This document shows, one piece after another, positions 50,408 through 59,928 of a DNA stretch of 64,000 bases (position 1 is its first letter; each line of letters starts with the position of its first letter). The stretch spans positions 4,402,001 through 4,466,000 of the forward strand of contig NZ_LT670844.1 of the NCBI RefSeq assembly GCF_900141755.1, in the 5' to 3' direction. A model generated the notes under the pieces. It saw only the letters and a list, made by a program, of their open reading frames with translations. It was not told the origin of the DNA and did no database searches. Made by a program: the position numbers and the translations under genes. This DNA is from Bradyrhizobium lablabi. GTDB taxonomy: Bacteria; Pseudomonadota; Alphaproteobacteria; Rhizobiales; Xanthobacteraceae.

Positions 50408-51289
50408 ATGACCCCGCCCGACTACGAATATTTGCGCAAACTCCTGAAGGATCATTCCGGCCTCGATCTGTCTTCGGACAAGCAATATCTGATCGAAAGC
50501 CGGCTGCTTCCGCTTTCGCGGAAAGCCGGCCTGTCCGACATCGGCGAGCTTGTGCAGAAGATGAAGGGTGGATCAGCCGGCCTCACCACCCAGGTGGTCG
50601 AGGCCATGACCACCAACGAGACCTTCTTCTTTCGCGACAAGGTTCCGTTCGAGCACTTTCGCAATACGGTCATGCCCGAAATTCTGCAGGCGCGCGCCGG
50701 CCGCAAGAGCATGCGGATCTGGTGCGCCGCCGGCTCGACCGGCCAGGAACCATATTCGCTGGCGATGTGCCTGAAGGAAATGGGCGCCGCGATCGCAGGC
50801 TTTCGGGTCGAAATCCTCGCGACCGACCTTTCGCAGGAAGTGCTGGAGAAATCGCGAGCGGGCATCTACAGCCAATTCGAGGTGCAGCGCGGCTTGCCGA
50901 TCCAGCTGCTGGTCAAATATTTCAAGCAGACCGGAGAGCTCTGGCAGATCAACCCCGACATTCGCGCGATGGTTGCGCACCGGCAGCTCAATCTTCTGCA
51001 CGATTTTTCCCCACTCGGGGTTTTTGACGTGATCTTCTGCCGCAACGTCCTGATCTATTTCGATCAGGATACCAAGATCAACATCTTCAATCGCCTCGCC
51101 AAAGCGACCGAGCCGGACGGCTTCCTCGCGCTCGGTGCCGCGGAAACCGTGGTCGGGCTGACCGAGGCCTTCAAACCCTATCCGGAGCGGCGCGGTCTCT
51201 ATCGGCCCAATGTCGTGCGCGCGGCCCCGGCAAGGATCCCGGCCGTTGCCGCGGCGATGCCGAGGGCCGTCGCGATCGGGGCGCTTTGA
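50408..51289 (+). CDS. cheR: Chemotaxis protein methyltransferase CheR
   Basis: A 293-aa CheR that methylates glutamates of chemoreceptors with S-adenosylmethionine. The N-terminal CheR-N helices (PPDYEYLRKLLKDHSGLDLSSDKQYLIESRL) are followed by MTTNETFFFRDKVPFEHF, the SAM-binding SMRIWCAAGSTGQEPYSLAMCL near residue 105, ATDLSQEVLEKSRAGIYSQFEV and IFCRNVLIYFDQDTK, all standard. A short Ala-rich tail ends it. It starts 137 nt after the CheY-like gene and is followed 3 nt later by a PilZ gene. Confidence 0.95.
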   Translation: MTPPDYEYLRKLLKDHSGLDLSSDKQYLIESRLLPLSRKAGLSDIGELVQKMKGGSAGLTTQVVEAMTTNETFFFRDKVPFEHFRNTVMPEILQARAGRKSMRIWCAAGSTGQEPYSLAMCLKEMGAAIAGFRVEILATDLSQEVLEKSRAGIYSQFEVQRGLPIQLLVKYFKQTGELWQINPDIRAMVAHRQLNLLHDFSPLGVFDVIFCRNVLIYFDQDTKINIFNRLAKATEPDGFLALGAAETVVGLTEAFKPYPERRGLYRPNVVRAAPARIPAVAAAMPRAVAIGAL

Positions 51290-51292
51290 GCG

Positions 51293-51619
51293 ATGTCGGA
51301 CGACGCCAAGGCACCGGAACGTGTCACCTTCAGCCGCGGATATGGCGTCTGCATCATGGGTATTGACGGAACGTGGCGCCGCGACTGCCTGCTCAACGCC
51401 ATTTCGGACAACGATGCCGTGCTTACCGTCGAGGGCTCCATCCAGGGTCTCAATCTCAAGGAGTTTTTTCTGCTGCTGTCGTCGACCGGCCTGGCCTATC
51501 GCCGCTGCGAACTCGTTCGCGTCAACGGCACCGAAATCGACGTCCAGTTTCTCAAGGGAAAGCACAAGAAAAAGCGGCCGGGCGGCGCAATCAATCACGA
51601 AGCCCTGATCGGCGGCTGA
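51293..51619 (+). CDS. PilZ-domain protein
   Basis: A 108-aa protein of the PilZ type: VTFSRGYGVCIMGIDGTWRRDCLLNAISDNDAVLTVEGSIQGLNLKEFFLLLSSTGLAYRRCELVRVNGTEIDVQFLKGK shows the Arg-rich entry and the beta-barrel order, but the usual RxxxR and DxSxxG c-di-GMP motifs are altered (WRRDC; ISDNDAVL). It may be a non-binding or atypical PilZ. It starts 3 nt after cheR and probably shares its transcript. Confidence 0.78.
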   Translation: MSDDAKAPERVTFSRGYGVCIMGIDGTWRRDCLLNAISDNDAVLTVEGSIQGLNLKEFFLLLSSTGLAYRRCELVRVNGTEIDVQFLKGKHKKKRPGGAINHEALIGG

Positions 51620-51865
51620 TTGCATCGCGCCGGTCGGCTGTCGACACTTTGAAAGAGAAGCGCAGGGTTGCGCCGAGACCCGAGCCGGCGCCATTCAACG
51701 CTGCATTCGCCTCGACATAGCAGGGCGTAACGCCCTACCGCTACTTGTGCGTTAAGTCGGGGTCCCGTACAAATATGAGCACGTCGAATCTGTGCCAAGG
51801 CGGTTCCGTTGGCGGTTCCGTTCGGCGAGTGCGTGTCATTTTTCACCTTCGACGGACGGTGGCAT

Positions 51866-52501
51866 ATGGACGAGAATTTACCCTCCCGGGGCGAGATTTT
51901 CGTAGTCGACGACGATCCCGCCGTCCGCGAAACCCTCTCGATGGTTTTGTCGGCGGGAGGCTATAAGGTCATCTGCTTCGCCGACGGCGCAGCGCTGCTG
52001 GCGGTGGCGCGAAGCCGGACCCCCTCCTGCATCCTGCTCGACGTGCATATTCCCGGCAAATCCGGTCTCGATATTCTCAAAGAGCTTCACGGCGAGGATT
52101 ATCCGGCGCCGATCTTCATGATCTCAGGCCAGGGCGATATCGCCATGGCGGTCGAAGCCATCAAGAGCGGTGCGCTGGACTTCATCGAAAAGCCGTTTCG
52201 GGGCAGCGAAATCGTGGCCCGGCTGGACGAAGCAATCGGGGCCTTTGTCCGCCGGCAGGCGGAGGACACCGCCTCGAACATCGCAACGCTGCATTTCCCC
52301 GGCAAGGAACCGTTGACGCGGCGCGAACGCGAAGTGCTGGAGCAATTCACCGCCGGCGCCTCCAACAAGGAGGCCGGACGCCACCTTGGAATCAGCCCCC
52401 GCACCATCGAAGATCACCGCGCCAATATCATGAAAAAGCTCGGCGCCCGCAATGCCGCCGACCTGATCCGGATCGTGATGACGGCGCAGCGCCATTCGTG
52501 A
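51866..52501 (+). CDS. FixJ-type response regulator (receiver plus LuxR HTH)
   Basis: A 211-aa FixJ-like regulator. The receiver has EIFVVDDDPAVRETLSMVL with the acidic DDD, SCILLDVHIPGKSGLDIL with the phosphoacceptor Asp, FMISGQGDIAMAVEAIKSGALDFIEKPF with the Ser/Lys pair; the LuxR helix-turn-helix is LTRREREVLEQFTAGASNKEAGRHLGISPRTIEDHRANIMKKLGARNAADLIRI. ATG 51866 is chosen because the receiver starts soon after. The histidine kinase at 54289 may be its partner, though it runs in the opposite direction. The C-terminal domain is similar to that of the frameshifted regulator at 43940. Confidence 0.9.
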   Translation: MDENLPSRGEIFVVDDDPAVRETLSMVLSAGGYKVICFADGAALLAVARSRTPSCILLDVHIPGKSGLDILKELHGEDYPAPIFMISGQGDIAMAVEAIKSGALDFIEKPFRGSEIVARLDEAIGAFVRRQAEDTASNIATLHFPGKEPLTRREREVLEQFTAGASNKEAGRHLGISPRTIEDHRANIMKKLGARNAADLIRIVMTAQRHS

Positions 52502-52568
52502 GCGCGGCGTCCGCGGCCGTCCTGCGAAGGCAGGGGACTAGCCTCTCGAACGGACTTTGTTTGTCGGT

Positions 52569-54089
52569 TCAGATCGCATGCCTCAACCGCTTCCCGGTCT
52601 GGATGGCCTTGGAATAAATTCTCCGTGACCGGGCGTCCTCTTGGCCGGTCAGATAGCCGATGGCGTAAGCCTTGCGAGTTGCGGAGTTGATGCGCGCCAT
52701 TCTATGCGCCAATCTCGAATGCACCGTCATGTCGTTCAGGCAACCAAGCGCGCTCTGCAAGTCTTTGAGTGCGTGGTCGATTTTGCGCGACGCCCGCCTG
52801 CCATGGTCGTCCGGCATCAAGCTTTGGAAGAATTCCCGGGCATATCGCAGCTTCTTGACGGCGATCCTGACCTTATGCCTCCGCCGCGGATCCATCGTTC
52901 TCAGGTCGCGAGCTCTTTTGGCAATCTTGCGCATCCGCCGCGTGAGCTCTTGTTTTGCGACCCCTTCGATCGGCTGCTTCCGAAGGGAAGTTTCAAGGGC
53001 ATCGGGGTTGTTGTGCCAATCGCCGTCGAACAGCCGCAGCGCGGTATCAAGCAGAAGCCCGCGAAACCTTTGGCTTTCCACTGCTGCCTTGGCAGCCGCC
53101 AGGGCCGCTTCGCGCTGGTGGTCAAGCTCGCTTTCCAGGGCTGCGAACTCCTGCGCGTCACGATGGCTCGATCGCAGCGGAACAAGGGTATTCGACACCA
53201 GGACATCGTAATCGCGCGCCGGGCCAAGCTGCTCGGTCAGCCACACAAGCTCGCCCTTCAGCTTGCGGAAGTCCGATCCCTGCAGCATTTGCTTGAACAG
53301 CGACAGCGCCGCGCGGAGCCTCCTCAATCCGACACGCATTTGGTGGATACCCTCCGGATCGCCGTGGCGGACGGCGGTCTGGTTGGCAGCGAAATGCCGC
53401 AGGCATTCGAATCCGATAGCGACGAACGCCTCCTCTGCCGTCGCGGAAGGCTGAATGGAGATCGGTCTGGCGAATACCGGCGCATCCAGAGAGCCTTCGA
53501 CAAGGGCGTAGCCCCGCTCCGACTTGGAGCTTGGCTCATAGGTGACCGGAACGCTTCGTGCCAAGCGCTTCGCAAGCATGGCCACGCCGTGGCGTTCGCC
53601 GTGCTTAAGTTCAATCTCGATCTCGCTGATCTCGGCATGATCATCGGCCGTATTGATACGACCAGTATCGAACGCAAGTTCGATCTCACTGTCACCGGTG
53701 CGCACAAGCATCGTGATGCGGTCGACGTCGGTTTCGAAGACGGGTTGAAGTTGATCCTTGATCTTGCCGCTTAGAAGCGGGGCCAGCGCGGTTTTGCCTG
53801 CCAGCTCCAGTTTCGGCTGATCTCCTTCGATGTTCTGCTCCCATTCGTCCCGGGTGACGAGGGCCCCGGAAACGGCCTTGATCGTTTGGAGCTGCCGGTC
53901 GCCGACCCTTCGCACCCGCAAACTCACGCCATGATCTCGCAGCGTCAATTTTGGAGTATCGAAATAAACCGAAATCAGGTGTTGATGCTTCACCGTGTCG
54001 CCGGACATTTTCCTCAGCCAAGGCAGCGCCATGGCCTTGCGCAGCGCGCTCCGCGACGTAGCGAGCTTGAGTTCGACTTCGGTGCCCAT
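52569..54089 (-). CDS. CYTH plus CHAD domain protein
   Basis: A 506-aa protein with an N-terminal CYTH domain (TEVELKLAT with the ExExK motif at residues 4-8, HQHLISVYFDTPKLTLRDHGVSLRVRR, SEIEIELKHGE) and a C-terminal CHAD domain from about residue 210 (AVRHGDPEGIHQMRVGLRRLRAALSLFKQ, LDTALRLF, HKVRIAVKKLRYAREFF). CYTH proteins hydrolyse triphosphates or polyphosphate, and CHAD domains bind polyphosphate. ATG 54089 has GGAGAAAACC upstream; a longer frame reaching 54497 overlaps the kinase gene and is unlikely. Function is probably polyphosphate or inorganic-triphosphate metabolism. Confidence 0.9.
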   Translation of the reverse strand: MGTEVELKLATSRSALRKAMALPWLRKMSGDTVKHQHLISVYFDTPKLTLRDHGVSLRVRRVGDRQLQTIKAVSGALVTRDEWEQNIEGDQPKLELAGKTALAPLLSGKIKDQLQPVFETDVDRITMLVRTGDSEIELAFDTGRINTADDHAEISEIEIELKHGERHGVAMLAKRLARSVPVTYEPSSKSERGYALVEGSLDAPVFARPISIQPSATAEEAFVAIGFECLRHFAANQTAVRHGDPEGIHQMRVGLRRLRAALSLFKQMLQGSDFRKLKGELVWLTEQLGPARDYDVLVSNTLVPLRSSHRDAQEFAALESELDHQREAALAAAKAAVESQRFRGLLLDTALRLFDGDWHNNPDALETSLRKQPIEGVAKQELTRRMRKIAKRARDLRTMDPRRRHKVRIAVKKLRYAREFFQSLMPDDHGRRASRKIDHALKDLQSALGCLNDMTVHSRLAHRMARINSATRKAYAIGYLTGQEDARSRRIYSKAIQTGKRLRHAI

Positions 54090-54288
54090 GGTTTTCTCCG
54101 CTTGCCTCCATCCGATAAAGAATGGAGGGCGGCTCAGGTTCCCGGACCAGACATTAACCCGGTCGAAAGTTCGAACCAATTCTGGTGTTTTCGCTGACTG
54201 TCCGACGTTCCGCGCGGAAGGCGATAACAACAGGGACATCCGGCGCCGCCGAGAACGGGGCTCTCGTTTCTCTCCCGGACCTGCAGCC

Positions 54289-55788
54289 TCATACCGTCGG
54301 CATGGGGCCGGCGTGGTCGGCGGGAAGGGTCTCGTCTCGTTGTAGAGGCAGGGTGAACTGAAACACGGCGCCGCGCGGTTCATTCGCGGAGGCGCACAGC
54401 TGCCCGTCGTGCGCCTCGATGATCGAACGGCAGATCGAGAGTCCCATACCCATGCCACTGGATTTGGTGGTGAAGAATGCACTGAAGAGGTACTCAAGGC
54501 TCGCCGGATCCAGTCCCGGACCCGAATCTCGCACGGCGACGAGCACGCCGCCCGGCTCGGCTTGCCCGGTGCTGATCAGCAATGCGCGGGGTGTCTCGGC
54601 GACGCCGCTCATGGCTTCAATAGCGTTGATGATCAAGTTCAGGATCACTTGTTGTAGTTGGACCCGATCGCCGTAAATGAGCGGCAAGCCGTCCGCGAGT
54701 TCCATCTGCACCGAGACGCCCGTCTTTACCGCTTCGCCACGAGTCAGGGCAATCACCTCGCGGATCGCCTCGTTGATGTCCAGACAAACCTGCCGCGGCG
54801 GCACCTTCTTGATGAGGGCCCGGATCCCGCCGACGACATTGCTGGCTCGCTTGCCGTCCTCAACGATAAGGCCGAGGGCGCCGCGAACCTTCTCGAGATT
54901 GGGCGGTTGAGCGCCCAGCCAGCGCAAGGCAGCCTCAGCGTTCATGACCGTCGCGGCGATCGGCTGGTTCACTTCATGGGCGATCGAGGCCGTCAGCTGT
55001 CCCATCGTTGCGACCCGATTGACGTGCGCGAGGTCCGCCTGCGCCGAGCGCAAGGTCTCCTCGCTCTCGCGGAGCGCTTCCACAGCGCGCCGGAGGTCCT
55101 CGATATCGGTACTCACTCCATACCACTTGACGACGTGGCCCTTCTCGTCGCGCAACGGGGCGGCGCGGACCAGCATGGCGCGATATTCGCCCGTGGCGGT
55201 CCGCACGCGCGCCTCGACTTCGAACTCCTCGCCCGTTGCGACCGCCGAGCGCCATTTCTCGACGACGTATTCGCGGTCGTCGGGATGAAGCATGGCGACC
55301 TCGTGGCCAGGCGAGTCCGCTGCCGAAAATTCCTGCCAGCTTCGCTTATAGAACTCACGCGAGCCATCCGGAAGGGCGATCCAGACCGACGCAGGAATCG
55401 TATCGATCAACGCTTGTTGCGACGCCTCAGCGGCCTTCGCCGACCTGCGCACCGCCGTGGTGAGAGCCGTCACAATGAGCGACGTCGTCGTAAAGGCTGC
55501 TATGGCCACAACGTCCTGCGGAGAGTCTATGCGAAATTCGAACAATGGCTGCGTGAAGAAATAGTTCAGGCATGCCGCGGAAGCGATCGAGAGAACGATC
55601 GATGCGCTTAAGCTGCCAAGGACCGAAATCAGCGCGATGAGGATCACATATGCAAAGCCCGCCGCGGCAACGTCGAATCCAAGCCGGAAGCAGACGAAGG
55701 TCGTCGACATCAGCCCAAGGCCGCCTAAGCCGCATTGAGCGACCCAGGTCCATTGAGGCGACCAGTGAACCTTCATCTCGGATACCAA
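54289..55788 (-). CDS. PAS-containing membrane histidine kinase
   Basis: A 499-aa sensor kinase. Several membrane helices (about 13-115, DUF4118-type with YVILIALISVLGSLSASIVLSIASAACLNYFF) precede a PAS domain (about 125-235; IPASVWIALPDGSREFYKRSWQEFS through KGHVVKWYGVSTDIEDLRR), the HisKA H-box TASIAHEVNQPIAATVMNAEAALRWL near 270, and the ATPase domain with NLIINAIEAM, DSGPGLDP and GMGMGLSICRSIIEAH. The HEVNQPL pattern resembles FixL-type kinases. No haem-binding PAS His is obvious. Partner regulator unknown; the FixJ-type gene at 51866 is a candidate. Confidence 0.92.
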   Translation of the reverse strand: MVSEMKVHWSPQWTWVAQCGLGGLGLMSTTFVCFRLGFDVAAAGFAYVILIALISVLGSLSASIVLSIASAACLNYFFTQPLFEFRIDSPQDVVAIAAFTTTSLIVTALTTAVRRSAKAAEASQQALIDTIPASVWIALPDGSREFYKRSWQEFSAADSPGHEVAMLHPDDREYVVEKWRSAVATGEEFEVEARVRTATGEYRAMLVRAAPLRDEKGHVVKWYGVSTDIEDLRRAVEALRESEETLRSAQADLAHVNRVATMGQLTASIAHEVNQPIAATVMNAEAALRWLGAQPPNLEKVRGALGLIVEDGKRASNVVGGIRALIKKVPPRQVCLDINEAIREVIALTRGEAVKTGVSVQMELADGLPLIYGDRVQLQQVILNLIINAIEAMSGVAETPRALLISTGQAEPGGVLVAVRDSGPGLDPASLEYLFSAFFTTKSSGMGMGLSICRSIIEAHDGQLCASANEPRGAVFQFTLPLQRDETLPADHAGPMPTV

Positions 55789-56348
55789 GCCGCCCTGAAC
55801 TAACTCTCACGATCGTGGGAGGCGGATAACGCCGCGAACGCGCCGTGCTCTGAGGCAAACTCAACAAGATGCTACATCGCCGGTCTTTTCGGTGGAAGAT
55901 CTGAATCAGGATCCGGGGGGACCCTTTCGGTTGTTCGGCCCGCGATTGCTCAAGAACGGCGCGACCGGCTTCCGCTGCCGCGGCGCGGATTGACGGGTCA
56001 ATCGGGCCCAATGGACCCAAGATCGAAAAGTTCCCGAGCGCCGATCAGCCTCGCTCATCGGCGGGATAGCCCTTGGGGAACTGTCCGCAAGTTTGTCACT
56101 CTCGCCCGAGGTCGGAGTCGCGGTGGGGACGACCGCGTAAGTCGGCTCGCCATCTGCTGCGATCTTACGCGACATACTCTAACGTCGCGGCGATGAGGTG
56201 ATCGAATAGGCCTGGTAATTGCTGCGGTGAATGAGTCCGTTAATGGCCACTTTTCAGACCTCGCGCTATGTCCGACTTAGGCCTGCAATGCGCACCAAAG
56301 CGGACGTCCGCCAACGTCTATGCGCGATCAGCGCTGGATCGCGCGGCA
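55789..56348. other. Intergenic region without a recognised gene
   Basis: Several short frames exist on both strands, but none shows family similarity. It separates two minus-strand kinase genes and must hold the promoter of the 54289 gene. No strong palindrome or RNA gene was noticed. Confidence 0.35.
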
Positions 56349-59300
56349 CTAACTCGCAAGCGCCTTTCGGATCATGCGGGCCAGATCCGATTTGCGGTAA
56401 GGCTTTGCCAATAACAGGACGCCGGTGTCGAGCCGGCCGTGATGGATAATCGCGTTTTCAGTGTAGCCCGAGGTGAACAGCACCTTTAGCCCAGGCTTGC
56501 AGTTTTGCAGTTCGGTGGCGAGCTGGCGGCCGTTCATGGCGCCCGGCATGATCACGTCGGTGAAGAGCAGGTCGAAATCATGGCCCGCCTCGACAAGGCC
56601 AAGCGCCTCCGTCGCATTGGCCGCGTCCAGCGTCGCATAGCCCAGCGAGTGCAGTTGCGTCAGCACATAGTCGCGCACCAGCTTGTCGTCCTCGACGACC
56701 AGAATTCGCTCGTGCCCGCCTTGAACGGCCGAGACAAAGGCGGTCTCGGACGCGATCGCCGCGCCGGTGCCCGGCGGCAGGTACATCTTGATCGTCGTGC
56801 CGTGGCCCTCCTCGCTGTAAATCTTGATGTGGCCGGCTGATTGCTTGACGAAGCCGTAGACCATGCTCAGCCCGAGGCCGGTGCCCTTGCCGGGGCCCTT
56901 CGATGTAAAGAACGGGTTGAACACCTTGTCGAGGATCGCCGCCGGGATGCCGATTCCGGTGTCGCTCACGGCAATCAGCGCATAGCGGCCGGGCCGCACG
57001 TCGCCGTGCAGATTGGCATAATTCTCATCGAGGTAGGTCGAGCCGGTCTCGAGGATGAGCTTGCCGCCGTTCGGCATGGCGTCGCGGGCGTTGAGCGCGA
57101 GATTGAGAAGCGCGGTGGCAAGCTGATTGGGATCGACGGTCGCGACGCATGTTTCGTCTTCGAAGGCGGACTCGATCTCGATATGCTCGCCGAGCGTCGG
57201 CCGCAGCAAGTTGGCGGTATCGATGATCAGCGTGTTGATATCGGTCTCGCGCGGCTGCAGCGGCTGCTTGCGGGCGAAGGCGAGCAGATGCTGGGTGAGA
57301 TCGGCGCCGCGGGCTGCTGCTTCGTCGATCATCTTGGTGATGGCGGCGAGTTGCGGCTCTTTGGCGACCGCGTCGGCCAGAATTTCGATCGTGCCGGTGA
57401 TGACGGTCAGGATATTGTTGAAATCATGCGCGATGCCGCCGGTGAGCTGGCCGAGGGCTTCCATCTTCTCGGCCTGCCGTATCCTGTCCTCCGCCGCGAT
57501 CTTGTCGGTGAGATCACGCACGAAGCCGTTTAAAACAAAGCCCTCGCGCGTTTTCACCGCAGTCGCGCTCAACTCGGCCCTGAACTCTCTGCCATCGCGG
57601 CTTCGGACCATGATTTCGCGGCGGCGTTGCAGGATTTGGTCTCGTCCCGATCCCAGGAAGCGCGCCAAGCCCGCTCTAAGCACCTCACGATCGGCTTCTC
57701 CGATAAGCAATTCAATGAAGTCCTTGCCAAGGGCGTCTCGGCGCGGCCACCCGAAAATAACTTCCGCCTGCGTGTTCCAGTCCAGGATGCGGCCGCTCTG
57801 GTCGATCTGGACAAAGGCGTCGAGCGCGGTATCGATGATGCCGCGTGCCTGTCGTTCGCTTTCGCGCAACGTTTCCTGCGCCAACTGGCTCTCGGTCATG
57901 TCGCGGCCGATATAGAAGAACCGCTTCACCGGCTCGGACCATACCCCCATCCACGACAGCATCACGATACGGCCGTCCTTATGGACGCAGCGCGAATTGA
58001 AGTTACGCGTATGTTGCCCGCGCCGTTCCGCGCGCACTTCGTCGCGGGCGTTGTCGAGGTCCTCGCTGTAGGTGAATTCGAGCGCGCTGCGCCCGATCAT
58101 TTCCTCCGGCAAATATCCCAGGATGGGTTCGGAGCTGGGGCTCACCTGGACCAGAATGCCCTTGGGATCGGTGACCAGGATCAGATCCTGCGAAGTCTCG
58201 AAGATCCGGTGGCGTTCCTCGATCTGCTGGCGCAGCGCCCGCTGCGCACTTTTGTTTTCGGTAATATCGCGGGCGATCTTCGATGCGCCGATGATCGCCC
58301 CTGACGAATTCCTGATCGGAGAGATGCTGAGCGAAACCTCTACCGTACGGCCATCCTTGCGCAACCGCACGGTCTCGTTGTGCTCGATCCTTTCGCCCCA
58401 GCCGATCCGGCGCAGGATGTCGTTGACCTCTTCCTTGCGATCGGGCGGCACGATCAGTTGGATGTTTTTGCCGACAGCTTCGTCCGCGCTGTATCCGAAC
58501 ACGCGTTCAGCGGCCGGGTTCCACCCAGTGATCGTTCCGTCGAGCGATTTGGTGATGATGGCGTCGCTGGAGGATTCCACGGCGGCACTGAACAGGCGCT
58601 CGCGCGCGGCAAAGTGGTCGCGCGCGGCTTCGGTGCGGCGATGTTCCTGGACCTCGCGTTCCAGCGCTGCGGTCTTCGACGTCGCTTCACCTATCACCCG
58701 CGCAAACGCCCGCGCCAGCACGCCGGTCTCGCCGGTCGCCTCGACCGGGATCGCGACCTTGTCGTTGCGGCCGACGCCTTCGACTGCCGCCGTCAATCGA
58801 CTGATCGGCCGCACCAGCGACTTGGCGAACAACACCGCCAGCGCGGCGGCAAACAACATCGCGATCAGTCCCACCTGTACCGAACTGTTGAGGATGGCCG
58901 CGGCCGGCGCCGCGAAGACGGCGCTCGGAAAGGTCTCGAGGACGCCGACCCATTCGCTGCCGGCCAGCCGCGCGGGCTCGAGCGCTTCGCCGCCCAGCTT
59001 TCCGGTTTGATCCGGGACGATACGCGCGAGGCCCTCCGACGCCCCAAGCGCCGACGCCAGGTCGGGGAAGTCTTTCTGCCAATTGGTCGGCGTGCCCAGC
59101 TCCGAGCCGAATTCACGCGCCCGATTGGGGTGAACGAGATAATCGCCGCGCTTGTTGACGACGTAGATCTCGCCGCCTTGCCGCATCGCCGAGCGGACCC
59201 GGTCGAACGCCGGCCGCATGTCGATGTTGATGACGGCGATGCCGAATGGCTTGCCGTCGGGTCCCATCAGCGGGGTGCTGACGCGCAAGGTCGGCACGTG

Positions 59301-59858
59301 GGGTACTTCGATAGCGCCGTGCTCTTGATTGAGGTCGAGTGCGGAAACGTAGGTTTCATTGGCAGGCAGGCGGATTGTGTCTTTGAAGTAGCCGCGGTCG
59401 CCCTTGCGCTGCAGCTCCGCGTCGGGAACCAGCCGGATGGTCTGGTTCGGGCCGGAACGATCGACACGAATGATCTCGCGCCCGCCGTCCTCGATGCCGA
59501 TGATCCGAAACTGCGCGTAGGCCGGCTTGGCTGCGAGTTCGGCCAGCAGGCGCTGCGCGAATCGGTCGTGCCAGGCTTTTTCGGAAAGACCGTCGACCGG
59601 ATCGATGCCGCCGGCGAGACGCGCCCGGATCAACCCGTTCAGTGCGGCGGCGGCGCGAAAGCCTGCAATGTCGCCGCGCGCGCCGCGCACATAGGATTGC
59701 AGGTCGGTGGCAACCAGGCTCGAATGCGCCTCGATGCGCTCGAGGATACGTGGCAGCAGCGCCTGTTGGATGTTGCGATAGCTCAGCCATCCGACCGCGG
59801 TGACTGCGATCGCAACCAGCAAGATCATCGCGACGGCTAGCCTGGTTGTCAGCGTCAT
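56349..59858 (-). CDS. Hybrid sensor histidine kinase (Cache, HAMP, PAS x3, HisKA, HATPase, REC)
   Basis: A 1169-aa hybrid kinase. TM helix at about 7-25, periplasmic dCache-like sensor (38-305), TM near 318-340, HAMP (AKSLVRPISRLTAAVEGV), then three PAS domains (about 430-545, 555-670, 680-800; e.g. DGTITGWNPAAERVFGYSADEAVGKN and GRILDWNTQAEVIFGWPRRDALGKDFIELL). The H-box is EKMEALGQLTGGIAHDFNNILTVITG, the N-box LLNLALNARDAMPNGGKL, the G-boxes DTGIGIPA and GKGTGLGLSMVYG, and a C-terminal receiver has ERILVVEDDKLVRDYV with LLFTDVIMPGAMNGRQ. ATG 59858 gives the membrane start; the longer frame is basic and overlaps the receiver gene. The receiver at 59929 lies just upstream, probably in one operon. 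Confidence 0.93.
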   Translation of the reverse strand: MTLTTRLAVAMILLVAIAVTAVGWLSYRNIQQALLPRILERIEAHSSLVATDLQSYVRGARGDIAGFRAAAALNGLIRARLAGGIDPVDGLSEKAWHDRFAQRLLAELAAKPAYAQFRIIGIEDGGREIIRVDRSGPNQTIRLVPDAELQRKGDRGYFKDTIRLPANETYVSALDLNQEHGAIEVPHVPTLRVSTPLMGPDGKPFGIAVINIDMRPAFDRVRSAMRQGGEIYVVNKRGDYLVHPNRAREFGSELGTPTNWQKDFPDLASALGASEGLARIVPDQTGKLGGEALEPARLAGSEWVGVLETFPSAVFAAPAAAILNSSVQVGLIAMLFAAALAVLFAKSLVRPISRLTAAVEGVGRNDKVAIPVEATGETGVLARAFARVIGEATSKTAALEREVQEHRRTEAARDHFAARERLFSAAVESSSDAIITKSLDGTITGWNPAAERVFGYSADEAVGKNIQLIVPPDRKEEVNDILRRIGWGERIEHNETVRLRKDGRTVEVSLSISPIRNSSGAIIGASKIARDITENKSAQRALRQQIEERHRIFETSQDLILVTDPKGILVQVSPSSEPILGYLPEEMIGRSALEFTYSEDLDNARDEVRAERRGQHTRNFNSRCVHKDGRIVMLSWMGVWSEPVKRFFYIGRDMTESQLAQETLRESERQARGIIDTALDAFVQIDQSGRILDWNTQAEVIFGWPRRDALGKDFIELLIGEADREVLRAGLARFLGSGRDQILQRRREIMVRSRDGREFRAELSATAVKTREGFVLNGFVRDLTDKIAAEDRIRQAEKMEALGQLTGGIAHDFNNILTVITGTIEILADAVAKEPQLAAITKMIDEAAARGADLTQHLLAFARKQPLQPRETDINTLIIDTANLLRPTLGEHIEIESAFEDETCVATVDPNQLATALLNLALNARDAMPNGGKLILETGSTYLDENYANLHGDVRPGRYALIAVSDTGIGIPAAILDKVFNPFFTSKGPGKGTGLGLSMVYGFVKQSAGHIKIYSEEGHGTTIKMYLPPGTGAAIASETAFVSAVQGGHERILVVEDDKLVRDYVLTQLHSLGYATLDAANATEALGLVEAGHDFDLLFTDVIMPGAMNGRQLATELQNCKPGLKVLFTSGYTENAIIHHGRLDTGVLLLAKPYRKSDLARMIRKALAS

Positions 59859-59928
59859 CTTTGCTTTCGCGCCACTTCCGTGCAGCCCCAGCACGCAAGC
59901 CCGGCAAACGGGTGACGCAGGCTCGCCA

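Noticed and set aside
52641..53774. A 377-aa plus-strand frame over the CYTH-CHAD gene
   Set aside because: It is antisense to a gene with clear CYTH and CHAD motifs.
54090..54497. N-terminal extension of the CYTH-CHAD protein
   Set aside because: The CYTH ExExK motif begins immediately after ATG 54089, which has a good ribosome site; the extension overlaps the kinase gene and is low-complexity.
58380..59840. A 486-aa plus-strand frame opposite the hybrid kinase
   Set aside because: It is antisense to the sensor, HAMP and PAS region of the kinase and has no family similarity.
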